64,000 nt of DNA from Melieria omissa. Its lineage: Eukaryota; Arthropoda; Insecta; Diptera; Ulidiidae. Shown piece after piece: positions 21,663 to 32,249 of the stretch. The notes beneath the pieces are model-generated. The model was not told the DNA's origin. It made no database searches and was given only the letters and a program-made list of their open reading frames with translations. Location: contig OZ020270.1 of the NCBI GenBank assembly GCA_963971225.1, positions 21,587,689 to 21,651,688 on the forward strand, in the 5' to 3' direction. Each line of letters begins with the position of its first letter. Positions within the stretch are counted from its first letter, which is position 1. The position numbers and the translations under genes were made by a program.

Positions 21663-21709
21663 CAATGTTTGTTTAACTATTTGTAATTGGGTCCAAGACT
21701 AATTCTTAA

Positions 21710-22232
21710 CCCTCTAACGGGCAAAATCGTAAAAATGGTCGGATCAAACTGATATTTTTTTCCAAGTAAATATGCACAAAAGGGTCTTAACTTTAAGTTT
21801 TTAGGTCAAAATTTTCTGTGGAACGACCGCCAGGTGAGAAATAGTTAAGACCGTCTGGAGACGGTCTTCAATTTTTTGGTTCCAATACACACTTAAATTT
21901 TTTTTTCAAGTATATAATATATTTCAAATAAAATATTCTAACTACTTACCATAAAATTATGAATTCCACCACTTGTTTCCAAATATATTATTTTGACACT
22001 TGAAAAAGAAAATTGTTGCGCAATAATTTTTGATGCGTGTTGGTGAGCTTCTCAGACTACACTGATAATTGCTCTCAAACGCATGGTCGGAGTGTATTCG
22101 TTTGTTTATCGAAATGTCAAGCAAACTAGTCTAAAGAGAACTTTTGCTATTTTGAAGAAACAAAAAATTCGGATTTGACCCTGGAGACCAGAAATCGAAG
22201 GCCGTCTTGTGACGGTCTTACTCGTTAGAGGG
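21710..22232. mobile_element. piggyBac-like MITE in TTAA
   Basis: TTAA (21706-21709 and 22233-22236) flanks ends CCCTCTAACGGG and CTCGTTAGAGGG, which are inverted copies over about 11 bases. TTAA duplication with CCC/CCT-type ends is the mark of piggyBac. The 523-base interior has no transposase frame. It holds a strong hairpin, AAGACCGTCTGGAGACGGTCTT (21845-21866), and a related GACGGTCTTA near the right end. Confidence 0.75.
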
Positions 22233-22236
22233 TTAA

Positions 22237-22444
22237 AGGTGATAGGACAACGGCAAATACAAAATGGCAATGTACTGGTGCGGAAGTGGTGGAGCAGCGG
22301 CACTGGTATTCGTAGTGTCACTGGTGCGGTTGTGGGTGAGCTAGTGGTAGTGGCATCAGCACAAGTGATACTGCGAGTGTAATATACTTTTAAATTATAT
22401 TGTAAAAAACATGATTCTGAATTTATGTATATGACTTACATTGT
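22237..22444. other. Harbinger-2 interior, GTGG-rich, no gene
   Basis: A low-complexity stretch rich in GTGG and GGCA (AGTGGTGGAGCAGCGGCACTGG). No coding or RNA signal is recognised. Confidence 0.4.
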
Positions 22445-22954
22445 CTATGTAAATTTAGAAGCAATTAAGCGTTCCTGTAGTCGCTTTGCGAGAGCAATTG
22501 GGCTTGGAACTTGCTCCAATTCTTCTTCTACTACAACTGCAACTTCTTCTGCACTTTCATTGGCGCTGGTATTTTCACTGGCAATTGTTAAACGCATGTT
22601 GTGTAGGGTAGCGCATGAGTTAACAATCCTACCAGCGAAGCCAGGATCGTACATAAAACTCGCTTTTTAAAGAGACACCGCCATGTAGATTTTAGTACTC
22701 TGAAGAGCCTCTCGACGCAATTCCGGGCTTTATCAGGCGTCATCAGCCATGGCTCTAATGGGTAGCCCGAATCTCCTTTAAAACATTATTAATCACGATG
22801 CAAATTGGACATCTTGTAATATGTAGTAGATCTCCCCTATCGAATGCTCGCTTCATGGCTCTCTGAGCAGCTGAGCTTTCCAAATAAACGCGTCATGACG
22901 TGCACCGGGATATCTTGCGTTAACGTTAAATATTTCAAGTTTTGGGCTGCACAC
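22445..22954 (-). pseudogene. HARBI1-type transposase (Harbinger-2), C-terminal exon
   Basis: Minus-strand protein in shifted pieces: IFNVNARYPGARHDAFIWKA; GDSGYPLEPWLMTP, with the second catalytic D; NCVERLFRVLKSTWRCL, with the E; then VNSCATLHNM near the end. These are classic HARBI1 signatures. At least one stop and several indels break it. The acceptor side (CGTAG at 22955-22959 on -) joins the exon at 31872-32182, now 8.9 kb away because LINE A entered the intron. Confidence 0.8.
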
Positions 22955-22982
22955 CTACGATAAGAAAACATTCATGGAAAAT

Positions 22983-22992
22983 ACACATATTT
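22983..22992. repeat. Target duplication of LINE A, left copy
   Basis: ACACATATTT here equals 31845-31854, directly after the ACCAACCAACC tail of LINE A. Confidence 0.8.
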
Positions 22993-23464
22993 ACACATAA
23001 TACAACATAATACACATAAAATACACCAAAAGACCCAAAGTGGCCGGGGCAGCTGAACCGTCGAAACCGAAGAGGATCTTCAGTGACGTTGTGCGTGACC
23101 ATCTGCAGGTTGCACTCGTCGACGCTACCACCAACCGCGGCAAAGAAGCGCTGGAAAAGTGGGGAAAAATCGAGGCCAGGTTGACCCAATTGGCAATGGA
23201 CCATGTATTGGGCAACCTGAATGCGAGCCCGGCGGCACCTCTTCCCAGCTTCGACTCTGCGGAGGTTATCCGGGGATATCGGGTAATCAAATGCGAGGAT
23301 CAATTTTCTAGGGATTTCCTGGAAAGCTGCATCTCCAAGTTAGGGGAGGCAGCGGGAGGCTTAAGGCTTAAGCTTATCCCGGCCAGTGAGGTCCCTAGGA
23401 GACCACGGGCTCGCATATGGTTGCCAAATATGCCACTGGATACCGACAAACTGGTGACTTATAT

Positions 23465-23495
23465 CAAAGAATATGAAGTAATATAGAACGCGCAT
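23465..23495 (+). repeat. P-like element left terminal inverted repeat
   Basis: 31 bases, a perfect inverted match to 27422-27452, starting with CA as in the P superfamily. Just inside, CAGCAGAAATCTCTGTTA-like units occur twice (about 23551 and 23575). Confidence 0.9.
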
Positions 23496-24018
23496 CTCAT
23501 ACAAGCAAACGCGTTGTACTTGGGTACTGCTGGTAGTACCCTCTGTTATTGACAGCAGAAATCTCTGTTACTAACAGCAGAAATCTCTGTAACTTCGGCG
23601 TAACATGTGAATTGAAGTCGCTTCTGTACTCATTCGTATTCTCGCTGCTGTTGCGCCACTTGATAAACATGACGATGAACGCTGCTTTTGTTGTCGCGGG
23701 GAATAGCATTATAATATTGGCAAACAAAAAAAAGTTAGCGGTATACTGTTTTTTGCGCTGTGCCGTGCAGGCGGGATAGCATTGATGTTGTTGGTAATTG
23801 TTGCGTCGTTATTTCTGCTTTCTTTTTTATAATCACAAGCAAATTACAATTAGCAAAAAAAATGCGTGAACTTGGTGTAGTAAAATATGGGTGCAAACAT
23901 GTTGCACAAGAGCGTTTATAGTTATTTATTAAGAATATTATTGTAAGGTTTTATGTTTATTGTTTTACTTTCGTTTAAATTTATCTTTCATAAATAATAA
24001 TTTTTAATAAGAATTTTT
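23496..24018. other. P-like element 3' region, no gene
   Basis: Left subterminal and 3' untranslated part. It holds two copies of ACAGCAGAAATCTCTGT. AT-rich sequence from 23820 to 24010 contains AATAAA-type words on -. No separate frame is credible. Confidence 0.5.
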
Positions 24019-26551
24019 TTATTTGCCAACAATTATTTTCAATTTTCGTTCTTTCGAACTTCCTTTTTGCACAGCCCACATGCAGTGTTTTCGTAGAAGA
24101 ACTAAAATAAGAAAATCTAAAATTTGGACTCTATGGTTACAGCACTCACCATGGAACCATTCAGGTGTAGCATTTTTACAAGATTGTAAAACATGTGCCT
24201 TAATACCAATTTTTTCAGGTTCTGCTTCGAAGATTTTATGAAAAATTAAAATATGTTTTATGCATACATTCATTAGGGAATTGGAAGGAGCAAAAAGATT
24301 ACCAAAATCAGAAATTGACTGATAATTTTTGTGAAAAATAAAAATTTCACTTGGAGCAGTCAAAACTTCATCCCTTTTTCTCAATTCGTCACCGCATTTT
24401 TCACAATTTAATTTAGGAATGATTTTGTACGCTACGTATCCAACAAAATACCTCATGGAAACCAGCTCTAAGTTAATATCTTTCAGATTACAAAAGGTGT
24501 CACCTACAAAATACGCCTCGTGCATCTCACTACTTAGATCAAGATTTTCCAGGATTTCATTGTCATTATCATCGCCATTAGCCTGCAAAACATCCTCATT
24601 AAAAGAAGCGCTTGAAATTAAATTAGTCATTGAACCTTGCGTCTCTTCACAATTGGTAGAGGAGCTAAACTTTATTATTTTAAAGGCTAATAACCTGGCT
24701 AAGATATTATTAAGTTCAGCTACAGAGGGGTTACAATTATTACCTCCTTTTTGCCTTAACACAGCAAACGTATTCTCCAACTTGTCCTGGTTAAAGGCCT
24801 TTGTCATAATAAAAAACTTGTCCGAATTATCTTTTAATATTTCATCTACAAGTAGAAGGACCGATTTTAAGGATAGTTTCATGCCATCTAGGAAGAAAAC
24901 TCGTTTTTTTTTCATCAACAAATTTCACTTCCTCTAGATAATATAAAAATGTTTGAATAAATGTGTGCGATTCTTTCTTAATCTGAAGAGCAGATCGCTG
25001 GCAGTTATCTGCATACAAAGATCCACTATTCATGCAATCAAATATTTGATCAATTTTTGCTATAAAATCAGCTGTGGATAACGCTACCTCTTGTGTGATT
25101 TTTTTAAATCCACTTATGTCTGAAATTGTTCTGATAGCAGCTTCAACTGTTTTACTGAACACTTGCGTGGCAAATTTAACACGCATTTTTTCAAATGAAT
25201 TTGGAAATATGTGTTGTCTAGTCAATTTTGGGCACATTTTGGTTTTACAATTTTCTTCCCTCTCCCAAAGCTCTTGAACTACTTTAAAGCTAACTAAACC
25301 ATCAGGCGTTTTCAAGTCGCATTTAAGCCAACCATTTCGCAATGACTTGATTAAATGTGGGAAATCGAACATGCAATAAATTTTTTGATTTTGAAATTGA
25401 AAGTATGGTTTCTCTATACATACGCCTAAGTCGGAGAAACACTTTCTATTAGAAGACCCCTGATCACAAACCAAAACGTTCACTACTATACCAAAATTGC
25501 TTAAAATTTTAAGATTTTCTTTAATTATTTTGCACAACGTATCTGCTGTTAATCCATTCTCTGACACAAAATAGTTTAAAATTGAACACCAACTCGAGAA
25601 CATGGACTTCAACATAAATCCACATACTTGCTTACCAATTTTTTTTGTTCTTTCGAAGCCTGTGCATTCAAATCCGTCAATTAAATCTAGTTTTTGATTG
25701 TATCGTAATTCTCTACGTATTGCCATTTCGTCCATTAAAAGAACCATATTATTTTCATTTTTTTCCTCCAACTCTAAGCACTTCTTTTTAATGAATTCAA
25801 AAGCCACATTGTTGATACCGGGCTGAAGGAACTTTATTGGAGCCCACCGATTTAAGGTGCTGATATGTGGCAAATTGAAATTTAACTTATCTCTTAGGAA
25901 AGAATATGTTGATTGTGAAATATAAAAAATATTTTGCGCTAAATATTTCACTTCGTCAGAATATTCTTTTGGCCGGGTGCTAAGTAAAAGTTTACAAAAT
26001 GTTTTGGATTCCAAGTTGATATGTTTTAAAGAATCAATTGAATTTTTTAAAGTCTTTGAACAACAATTCTTGGATTTTAAAATAAAGCGCTTTTCTTTTC
26101 GCAATTTTTCGTTAATTTTTTTGAATTTTTTTAATAGGTCGCTGTATTTCTTTTTGTAATAATGGGTTATTTTGACGTTTTTTTCGCAATTACTGCATAC
26201 TATGTCATCATAACGTGGTCGTTTCAATGAAGAATCTGGTTCTAAAAATTCTTCATCCGAAATCTCATGATCTTCGTCTAAGTTTAAGGTTGGAATCGCA
26301 TCCTTTTTTAGAAACCTTTTTCCTACATAAGTACTGGAGAAATGATTTTCACAAATATACAGTTTTCGGTTATAGTCGTCATAAGATATATTGCATTTTT
26401 CGCGCCAAATTTGGCCAAACACGAAATCAGCAGCGGGGAATCTAAATAATCTAAGATTCTCGCATTGTCGTCTCGATTTTTTGCAACTGCGAACACAACA
26501 TTGAATTCCAGACGTTGAGGAATTTCTATTTGTCTTTATATTTGTAGCCAT
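24019..26551 (-). pseudogene. P-element-like THAP transposase, one homopolymer frameshift
   Basis: The best start is the ATG at 26551 (MATNIKTNRNSS); an in-frame ATG at 26596 gives a less likely leader. Residues about 15-75 form a C2CH THAP zinc finger (CCVRSC, FRFP, IWREKC, ICENHF), the DNA-binding domain of P transposases. A basic, coiled region follows, then the RNase H-like core (VLLMDEMAIRREL, VLVCDQGSSNRKCF, CMFDFPHLIKSLRNGW). The C-terminal part has FFLDGMKLSLKSVLLL and NQDKLENTFAVLRQKGG, a hallmark of the P/THAP9 family, then a Cys/His-rich tail. The break is an extra or missing A in a nine-A run (24906-24914). About 840 residues if read through. No intron is evident. Confidence 0.9.
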
Positions 26552-26621
26552 ATTGTAACAAACCGAAACACAAAATAGAATTACAATGTTGGACAATGGC
26601 GTTAAAATACTTCTTAAAAAA

Positions 26622-26990
26622 ATTCAAAATTGGTATCAACCACGTCAAAATATAAACAAATAATTTTACTTGGAATGCGCCACGTAAAAATATTTGTAGA
26701 AATTTCAAATTGGATTCAACCACGTCAAAAAAAAACGCTGCAAAAGGTTCAAAATTGGTATCAACCACGTCAAAATATAAACAAATGATTTTACTTGGAA
26801 CTCGCCACGTAAAAATATTTGTGAAAATTTCAAATTGGATTCAACCACGTCAAAAAAAAACCGCTGCAAAAGGTTCAAAATTGGTATCAACCACGTCAAA
26901 ATATAAACAAATGATTTTACTTGGAACTCGCCACGTAAAAATATTTGTGAAAATTTCAAATTGGATTCAATCACGTCTAAATATTTGCAG
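26622..26990. repeat. 126-bp tandem repeats with CACGT sites in the P-like element
   Basis: TTCAAAATTGGTATCAACCA recurs at 26622, 26748 and 26874, spacing exactly 126. The last unit is partial. Each unit holds three CACGT(C/A)AAAA words in distinct contexts (ATTCAACCACGTCAAA, TATCAACCACGTCAAAATAT, CGCCACGTAAAAATATTTG). It lies just 5' of the transposase gene, so it could be transposase-binding or promoter sequence. Confidence 0.9.
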
Positions 26991-27421
26991 GTTTTAAAAA
27001 TCAATCAAAGCGCAGCATTTGAGCAAACAGCCATACACCACAAATCTTCGATTGATAGTGACATTACAGCAAAACCAAAAAGCATACACACAATAAACGA
27101 CAACAACAAAAACATTAGCGAATCCCGAGTCATCTTCGCTGAAACGATGATGACGATGCCTTCGTTCGTTGTTTGTTTTTTGTTTGCGCTTCGGCAAACA
27201 AGATCAAGAAACATGCATGCAAAAAATGATTGAGCGAACACTACGCTGCAACAACCACCACTTCAATGTACACGAGTGAAGCCGTTGCGAACAATAACAT
27301 AGCTTTTTGCTGTTGTCCTACGCAAATCTAACAGAAAATGTTATGAACCTAACATTTTCAAATGCCTACGCTTCGCTCTTCCCGCTCGCATCATAGCAAC
27401 CGAAAACACTTGTGTGCCCAC
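26991..27421. other. P-like element 5' region, no gene
   Basis: Sequence between the tandem repeat and the right terminal repeat, with CAACAACAAC and GATGATGACGATG runs. It probably holds the promoter of the minus-strand transposase. I see no recognisable motif beyond AT-rich patches. Confidence 0.4.
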
Positions 27422-27452
27422 ATGCGCGTTCTATATTACTTCATATTCTTTG
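27422..27452 (-). repeat. P-like element right terminal inverted repeat
   Basis: Perfect inverted copy of 23465-23495. CTTATAT follows at 27453. Confidence 0.9.
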
Positions 27453-27742
27453 CTTATATGCAAGCGCACAACCCATCAATACCCATGACTGACTGGCAAG
27501 TGATCAAAGCGGAGGCTCCGCAGAAGGCCAGCATGTCATTCCTCCTCATGATCACCGAGGAGAGCTTGGCTGCCCTGGAAAAGGCAGACCATAAGCTTCG
27601 CTTTAGCGTTCGGCACGCAAAAGTGAAGGTGTTCCGCTCATCCGGCGGGGATGAGGAGGCCATCGACGAGATTGGGGACGCAGAAAAGCTGATGGACGGC
27701 GTCAAGCTCAGCAATCCCAATCCCCCCCATACCGACGTCTAA

Positions 27743-30700
27743 ATGGGATTGAAGGTTGTCCAAGTCAACCTCCAACACTCCAAGTTGGCAACGGACAACC
27801 TCTCCGTCCTCCTATCGGAGGCGGACGTCGACATCGCTCTCGTCCAGGAGCCATGGGTGCGGAGCACTATGGTGAAAGGGCTCCAACGAAGCGACTACAA
27901 TATCTTCTATAAAAGGATCGACGGTAAGCCGAGGACTTGTATAGTCGCAAAAAACATCTTTGCATGTATCTTCTACCTCTTCACAGCACAGGCGATGCTA
28001 CGGTGGTCAAGCTGGAGGCTGCTGACGGGGTTAGCATGACACTAGCCTCAGTATATATGGCGCATGATCGGCCAGCGCCCCCGGAGGAGGTCCGTAGACT
28101 GGTGGCTGGCTGTACCGGTGCACTGCTCCTAGGGTGTGATGCCAACGCCAGACACACGATTTACGATTTTATTATCAATACTAACCTGGTAGTGTGTAAC
28201 AGAGGTAATACTCCGACCTTCACCTTCCCTAGCTCTGAAGGCTTCAGTGGCTGGGAGGAGGTCCTAGATGTTACACTACTAACTGAAAACGAACTAGTAT
28301 CTGTGGATAAGTGGAGGGTATCCAATCAGAAGTCCTTCTCGGATCATGCTTGGATACTCTACGACTTGGATGTTCGGGCCGAACCCCCTCCACCCTATAG
28401 AAACCCTAAACGTACCAACTGGTCTAGGTTCGCTAGGATAGCCAAGAAGAAAATGGGCAGGGCACCCAATTCAGACATAACCTCGGCAGTAGATGTAGAT
28501 AGCAATATCCGACGGTTAGAAAACGCGATGGCTTCTGCGTTTATAATATCCTGTCCGGTGAAATACTCCAAAAAATCATTTCCTCCCTGGTGGAACCAGG
28601 ATCTCACTAGCCTCAGGGCAGAGACTCGTAGGATATTTAACCAGAGCTACTCCTCTGGCAACTGGGAAGGTTACAAGGACAGTCTCAGGAAATACAAAAA
28701 AGCAATCAAAAATTCCAAAAGTAAGGGCTGGAAGGATTTCTGTTCTTCAATAGAAACCACCAAGGATTCTGCTAGGCTAAGTAAGATCTTATCCAAGGAC
28801 CATACCAGCCCCTCTTTTATAAGGAAAGCGGATGGTTCATGGACAGATAGCACGCAGGAAGCCTTGAATCTTCTTCTAGAAACTCATTTTATTTATTTAT
28901 TTATTTATGCATATACTTCAGTCTACAGGATTTACTTACAGACTAAGGCATTAATTGAAAATTTCAAATAAACAAAGTTTGAATCTATTTACATCTAAAT
29001 TAAAATTTAAGACATTGGCATATTTATTGATTGACCGAATGCATCTTGTAATAGGCTCATTGTATGCATAATTAGTCTTGTGAGAGTAATCTTCAAAAAG
29101 GCGAATTTGCCTTAAGTCATGACGCGAAGAATGAAAATTGAAGAATGTTGCGATTTCTGGGCAGCTTATCTTACTGTTTAGAGCACTATAAGCGAACATA
29201 ATCGATAGATAAATTCTTCTATCTGACAGCGACTGCAAACCTAGCAATTTCCTTCTGCTAACATAGCATGGGAGGTTTGGCCAGTTCAGTCTCTTCAAAG
29301 CGAATTTGGTAAACACTCTTTGAACTCTTTCAATTTTGTCAGAATGAATTTGATAAAAATTTCATTTCATTTCCCAGGATCTTCGGATGAAGAGCAGGAT
29401 TTTGAGCATCAGAGGTCACCTACCACGGGTATTGGTACCGTGATTATAACGGAAGACAAAGTTGCATGGGCAATCAAAAGTTTTTCAGCCTACAAATCAC
29501 CTGGACCGGATGGAATCTTTCCTATGATGCTTCAGGCCACGCAGGAGTGGATAATTCCTTGGCTCGTTGCAATTTTCAGAGCATGCATAACAATTCCATA
29601 CGTCCCTTCTAGTTGGAGAAGGGTCGAAGTTGTCTTTATCCCCAAGGTGGGAAAAAGGGGACACGAGTCAGCAAAGGATTTTCGGCCGATAAGTCTAACA
29701 TCCTTTGTGCTTAAAACCTTCGAGAGGCTGCTCGACCTGCACATCAGGAATGTGGTGGGAAGCAAGCTATCTGATGCCCAACATGCATACCTAAAGGGGA
29801 AGTCCACGGAAACGGCACTCCATGAGGTTGTAAGGGCGGTGGAAAAGTCCATAGAACACAAAGAGTATACACTGGCGGCCTTCATGGATATTGAGGGGGC
29901 CTTCAACAACATCCGTATAGATGCGATCCGGGAATCGCTAGAATACCTTAGAGTTAATGTAGACATCTGCGGCTGGATAACAACAATGCTCCATTCAAGG
30001 GCGATCAGCGCTGAACTGGAGTTCTATCACCTCTGCTTTGGGTTTGTGCCCTGGATAGAATACTAGCTGAATTAAACAGTAGAGGTATCAAAGTTTTGGC
30101 ATACGCGGATGACGTCGTGGTGATGGTACCGGGGATGTGTCTCGATGTGATTAGTGATATCCTTCAGGCAGCGCTGAAAAGATTGAGGGCTTGGTGCACG
30201 GGTCGTGGGCTATGCCTTAATCTAAGTAAGACTGAACTGATGCTTTTCACCACACGTACCAAGATACCTAGATTTAGATTACCTATACTGAACGGAACAA
30301 CACTATCCCTCTCGTCTAGCGCCAAGTACCTGGGGGTAATCTTGGACCCAAAGCTAAACTGGAAAACAAACATCGAACACAGAGTCAGCAAAGCGGGCTT
30401 TGCTCTGTACGCCTGTAAAAAGATGATTGGCCGGAAATAGGGGCTCCGTCCGGACCTAATGCTATGGATGTACAAAACGGTTGTACGTCCTATCCTTTCT
30501 TATGGTTCCTTAGTTTGGTGGAAAGCTCTCAGGAGGGACTATAACACCACAAAGCTGAGCAGAATACAAAGAACAGCATGCGCGATAGCAACAGGGGCGA
30601 TCAAATCCTGCCCTACAGAGGCTCTGAATGTATTGGCGCACTTACTTCCGATAGATCTTCATATCGTTAACACCGCCACTCTAAGTGCTCTCAGGTTAAG

Positions 30701-31760
30701 AGAGATAGGATGCTGGAAGAATAAACCGTATGGGCACGGGTCAATACTAGATCAACTGCAAAATGTACACACTGCGGAGACAGACTATAAAATTCCCACT
30801 GTATTCATCGGGAAAAGGTATGGCATACGTATTCCCTCCCGTTCGGAATGGAAGAAAGGAAGAGTCACAAGTGGGAGCGATACCGAAATCTACACTGATG
30901 GATCAAAGATGGACTGCGGTGTAGGAGCGGGAATCTACTCAGAGAAGCTGAGGCTCAGCAAATCCATTCGCCTCCCCAACATAGCTAGCGTCTTCCAGGC
31001 GGAAGTCTTCGCTATTAAAGAGGCCTGTAGGATGGCTTTGGACGATACCACCTACAAAAACAGCATATGCGTACTATCTGACAGCCTAGCTGCCATCAAA
31101 GCGTTGGGCTCGTCGCTATAACATCCAAGCTGGTGTGGGAATGTAAGGAGGCCTTAATGGATCTGGCTCGTCGGTTCCAAGTTACCCTAATCTGGGTGCC
31201 GGGGCACAAGAACATTGAGGGTAACGAAAGAGCGGATGAGCTAGCCAGGGGGGGTTCCGCACTTGAGGAACGGGTAGCGGAAATGGTCCGCATCCCAATT
31301 GGTTCCATCAAGAGTGAAATCTCCAAAGGCTTCCTTGCTAAAGCTGATACCAGGTGGGCTCGGATGCGTTCCTGTAAAATCAGCAGATCCTTATGGCCAA
31401 GGTACGACAGGAACAAATCAGCCGAATTAATTAACAGAGGCCGACGTGATGCAGCCAGGCTCACCGCTGTCATCACGGGTCACTGGCCCATTGGAGAGCC
31501 TGCTGCCAAAATGGGCATTCCTCATAATACCTGCTGTAGAAGCTACAATAATCCCGAGGAAAAGGAAACGATTCAACACTTTCTCTACGATTGCCCGGCC
31601 CTAACAAGGAGACGGTGGAAAACTCTAGGTAAACCGACGTTTACGAACGTTGACGAAATCAAGGACTACAAGGTAAGCTCACTTCTTGCCTTTCTAAACC
31701 TCTCGAATTGGCTGCAGCGGGGTTTAGTCACCGGGAGTATAACAACCATCTACCTAGGTT
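27743..31760 (+). pseudogene. LOA-like LINE A ORF2: endonuclease, RT, RNase H
   Basis: Endonuclease motifs: VVQVNLQHSKLAT, LVQEPWV, GCDANARH, SDHAWILYDL. RT: PYKSPGPDGIFPMM, FRPISLTSFVLKTFERLLD, FMDIEGAFNNI, YADD at 30102-30113. RNase H: IYTDGSKMDCGVGAGIY, FQAEVFAIKEA, VLSDSLAAIKAL, WVPGHKNIEGNERADELAR. A C-terminal Cys/His motif (CRSYNNPEEKETIQHFLYDC) follows. Defects: a frameshift near 27950, a deletion after GCDANARHTIY, a LINE insertion, a deletion before the YADD block (30030-30090), a TAG at 30438 and a frameshift at 31120. It is clearly dead. Confidence 0.9.
28889..29368 (-). mobile_element. 5'-truncated LINE fragment (Jockey group) inside LINE A
   Basis: On - it encodes the last 120 or so residues of a Jockey-type ORF2 (LLGLQSLSDRRIYLS, LDVNRFKLCLFEIFN) and ends in an (AAAT)n tail, seen on + as TTTATTTATTTA at 28887-28907. 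It interrupts the LINE A sequence LLLETHF/PG, which resumes at 29369. ACTCATTT on the left versus TTTCATTT on the right may be an imperfect duplication. Confidence 0.75.
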
Positions 31761-31844
31761 GAATCAAGATAGTGGTTTCAAAACGGCGCATCTGCGCTAA
31801 TTGGATGCCTGGGGCATTACCACTCTAACCAACCAACCAACCAA
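31761..31844 (+). repeat. LOA-like LINE A 3' end and (AACC)n tail
   Basis: The 3' UTR block AAACGGCGCATCTGCGCTAA is shared, with changes, with LINE B at 52317. It ends in CTAACCAACCAACCAACC, the LINE 3' tail. Confidence 0.8.
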
Positions 31845-31871
31845 CACATATTTGAAAATTTCATAACTTAC

Positions 31872-32182
31872 CATTTGAACGTTTGTTGAATGATAACCAT
31901 GGTGGTTCATGTTCTATTGGCGCAATGACTGCAATGTGTGTGCAGTCAATTGCACCAATGGCGCCATCAAAAGGTTCCCGCGCTGCTAGAAACTGATTCC
32001 GAGCAGCCAACCTCTCAGCTATCGTCATCGGGTAGCGCACATTTTCCATGAACATGATGTCGTTTATGGCATCTGTTACCCGATGAATGGACCGACTGAT
32101 TGACGCTTGGCTCATTGTGAGACCCCAGTGCTCAGGTCGTTGATAGCAACCGGTCGCATGGAAGCGAAGTGTTGCTAACACT
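31872..32182 (-). pseudogene. HARBI1-type transposase (Harbinger-2), middle exon
   Basis: LATLRFHATGCYQRPEHW and ISRSIHRVTDAIN precede the first catalytic D in DGAIGAIDCTHIAV. An acceptor AG precedes it near 32183 and a GTAAGT donor follows at 31871. Upstream it joins the exon at 32250-32497, downstream the exon at 22445-22954. The phases at the latter junction do not agree exactly, so an indel or another splice site must be involved. Confidence 0.78.
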
Positions 32183-32249
32183 TGTATATGTAATTTGTAT
32201 GTACGTATGCATGTGCATTTTTGTGTACTTATTATTTGAGGTTTCTTAC

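Larger units (their letters stand above)
23465..27452. mobile_element. P-element-like transposon with 31-bp inverted repeats
   Basis: Left end 23465-23495 begins CAAAGAATATGAAGTAATAT and its perfect inverse closes at 27452 (27422-27452); I checked 31 of 31 bases. CTTATAT flanks both ends (23458-23464 and 27453-27459), a 7-bp duplication (8 is usual for P). Removing the element restores LINE A ORF1 with no gap (LVTYMQAHN). Inside is a minus-strand THAP-type transposase with one frameshift, and a 126-bp tandem repeat between the transposase start and the right end. 4.0 kb, a plausible full-length unit. Confidence 0.9.
23034..27742 (+). pseudogene. LOA-like LINE A ORF1, split by a P-like transposon
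   Basis: The first part (23034-23464) is collinear with residues of LINE B ORF1 (RIFSDVVRDHLQVALVDATT, RGYRVIKCEDQFSRDFLE, PRRPRARIWLPNM). The second part resumes at about 27460 (MQAHNPSIPMTDWQVIKAEA, LRFSVRHAKVKVFRS) and stops at 27742. The domain matches my memory of the DUF4780-type ORF1 of LOA-like elements, thought to bind RNA. The N terminus is missing through 5' truncation. ORF2 starts 1 base after the stop. Confidence 0.85.
22993..31844 (+). mobile_element. LOA-like LINE A, 5'-truncated, with two internal insertions
   Basis: Homology to LINE B begins at about 23034 in the middle of ORF1. The 40 bases before it (ACACATAATACAACATAATA-type) look like filler made at insertion. ORF1 is cut by a P-like transposon (23465-27452) and ORF2 by a LINE fragment (about 28889-29368). 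The 3' end is an (AACC)n tail at 31827-31844. Duplicated ACACATATTT marks the insertion into a Harbinger-2 intron. Endonuclease, RT and a C-terminal RNase H place it with LOA/I-type LINEs. Confidence 0.88.

Noticed and set aside
22425..22670. 81-residue plus-strand frame
   Set aside because: Antisense to the HARBI1 C-terminal exon of Harbinger-2, where VNSCATLHNM and CVERLFRVLKS are recognisable.
26622..26990. CRISPR-like or satellite array
   Set aside because: The 126-base units are near-identical along their whole length with no variable spacers, and they lie inside a P-like transposon of a eukaryote.
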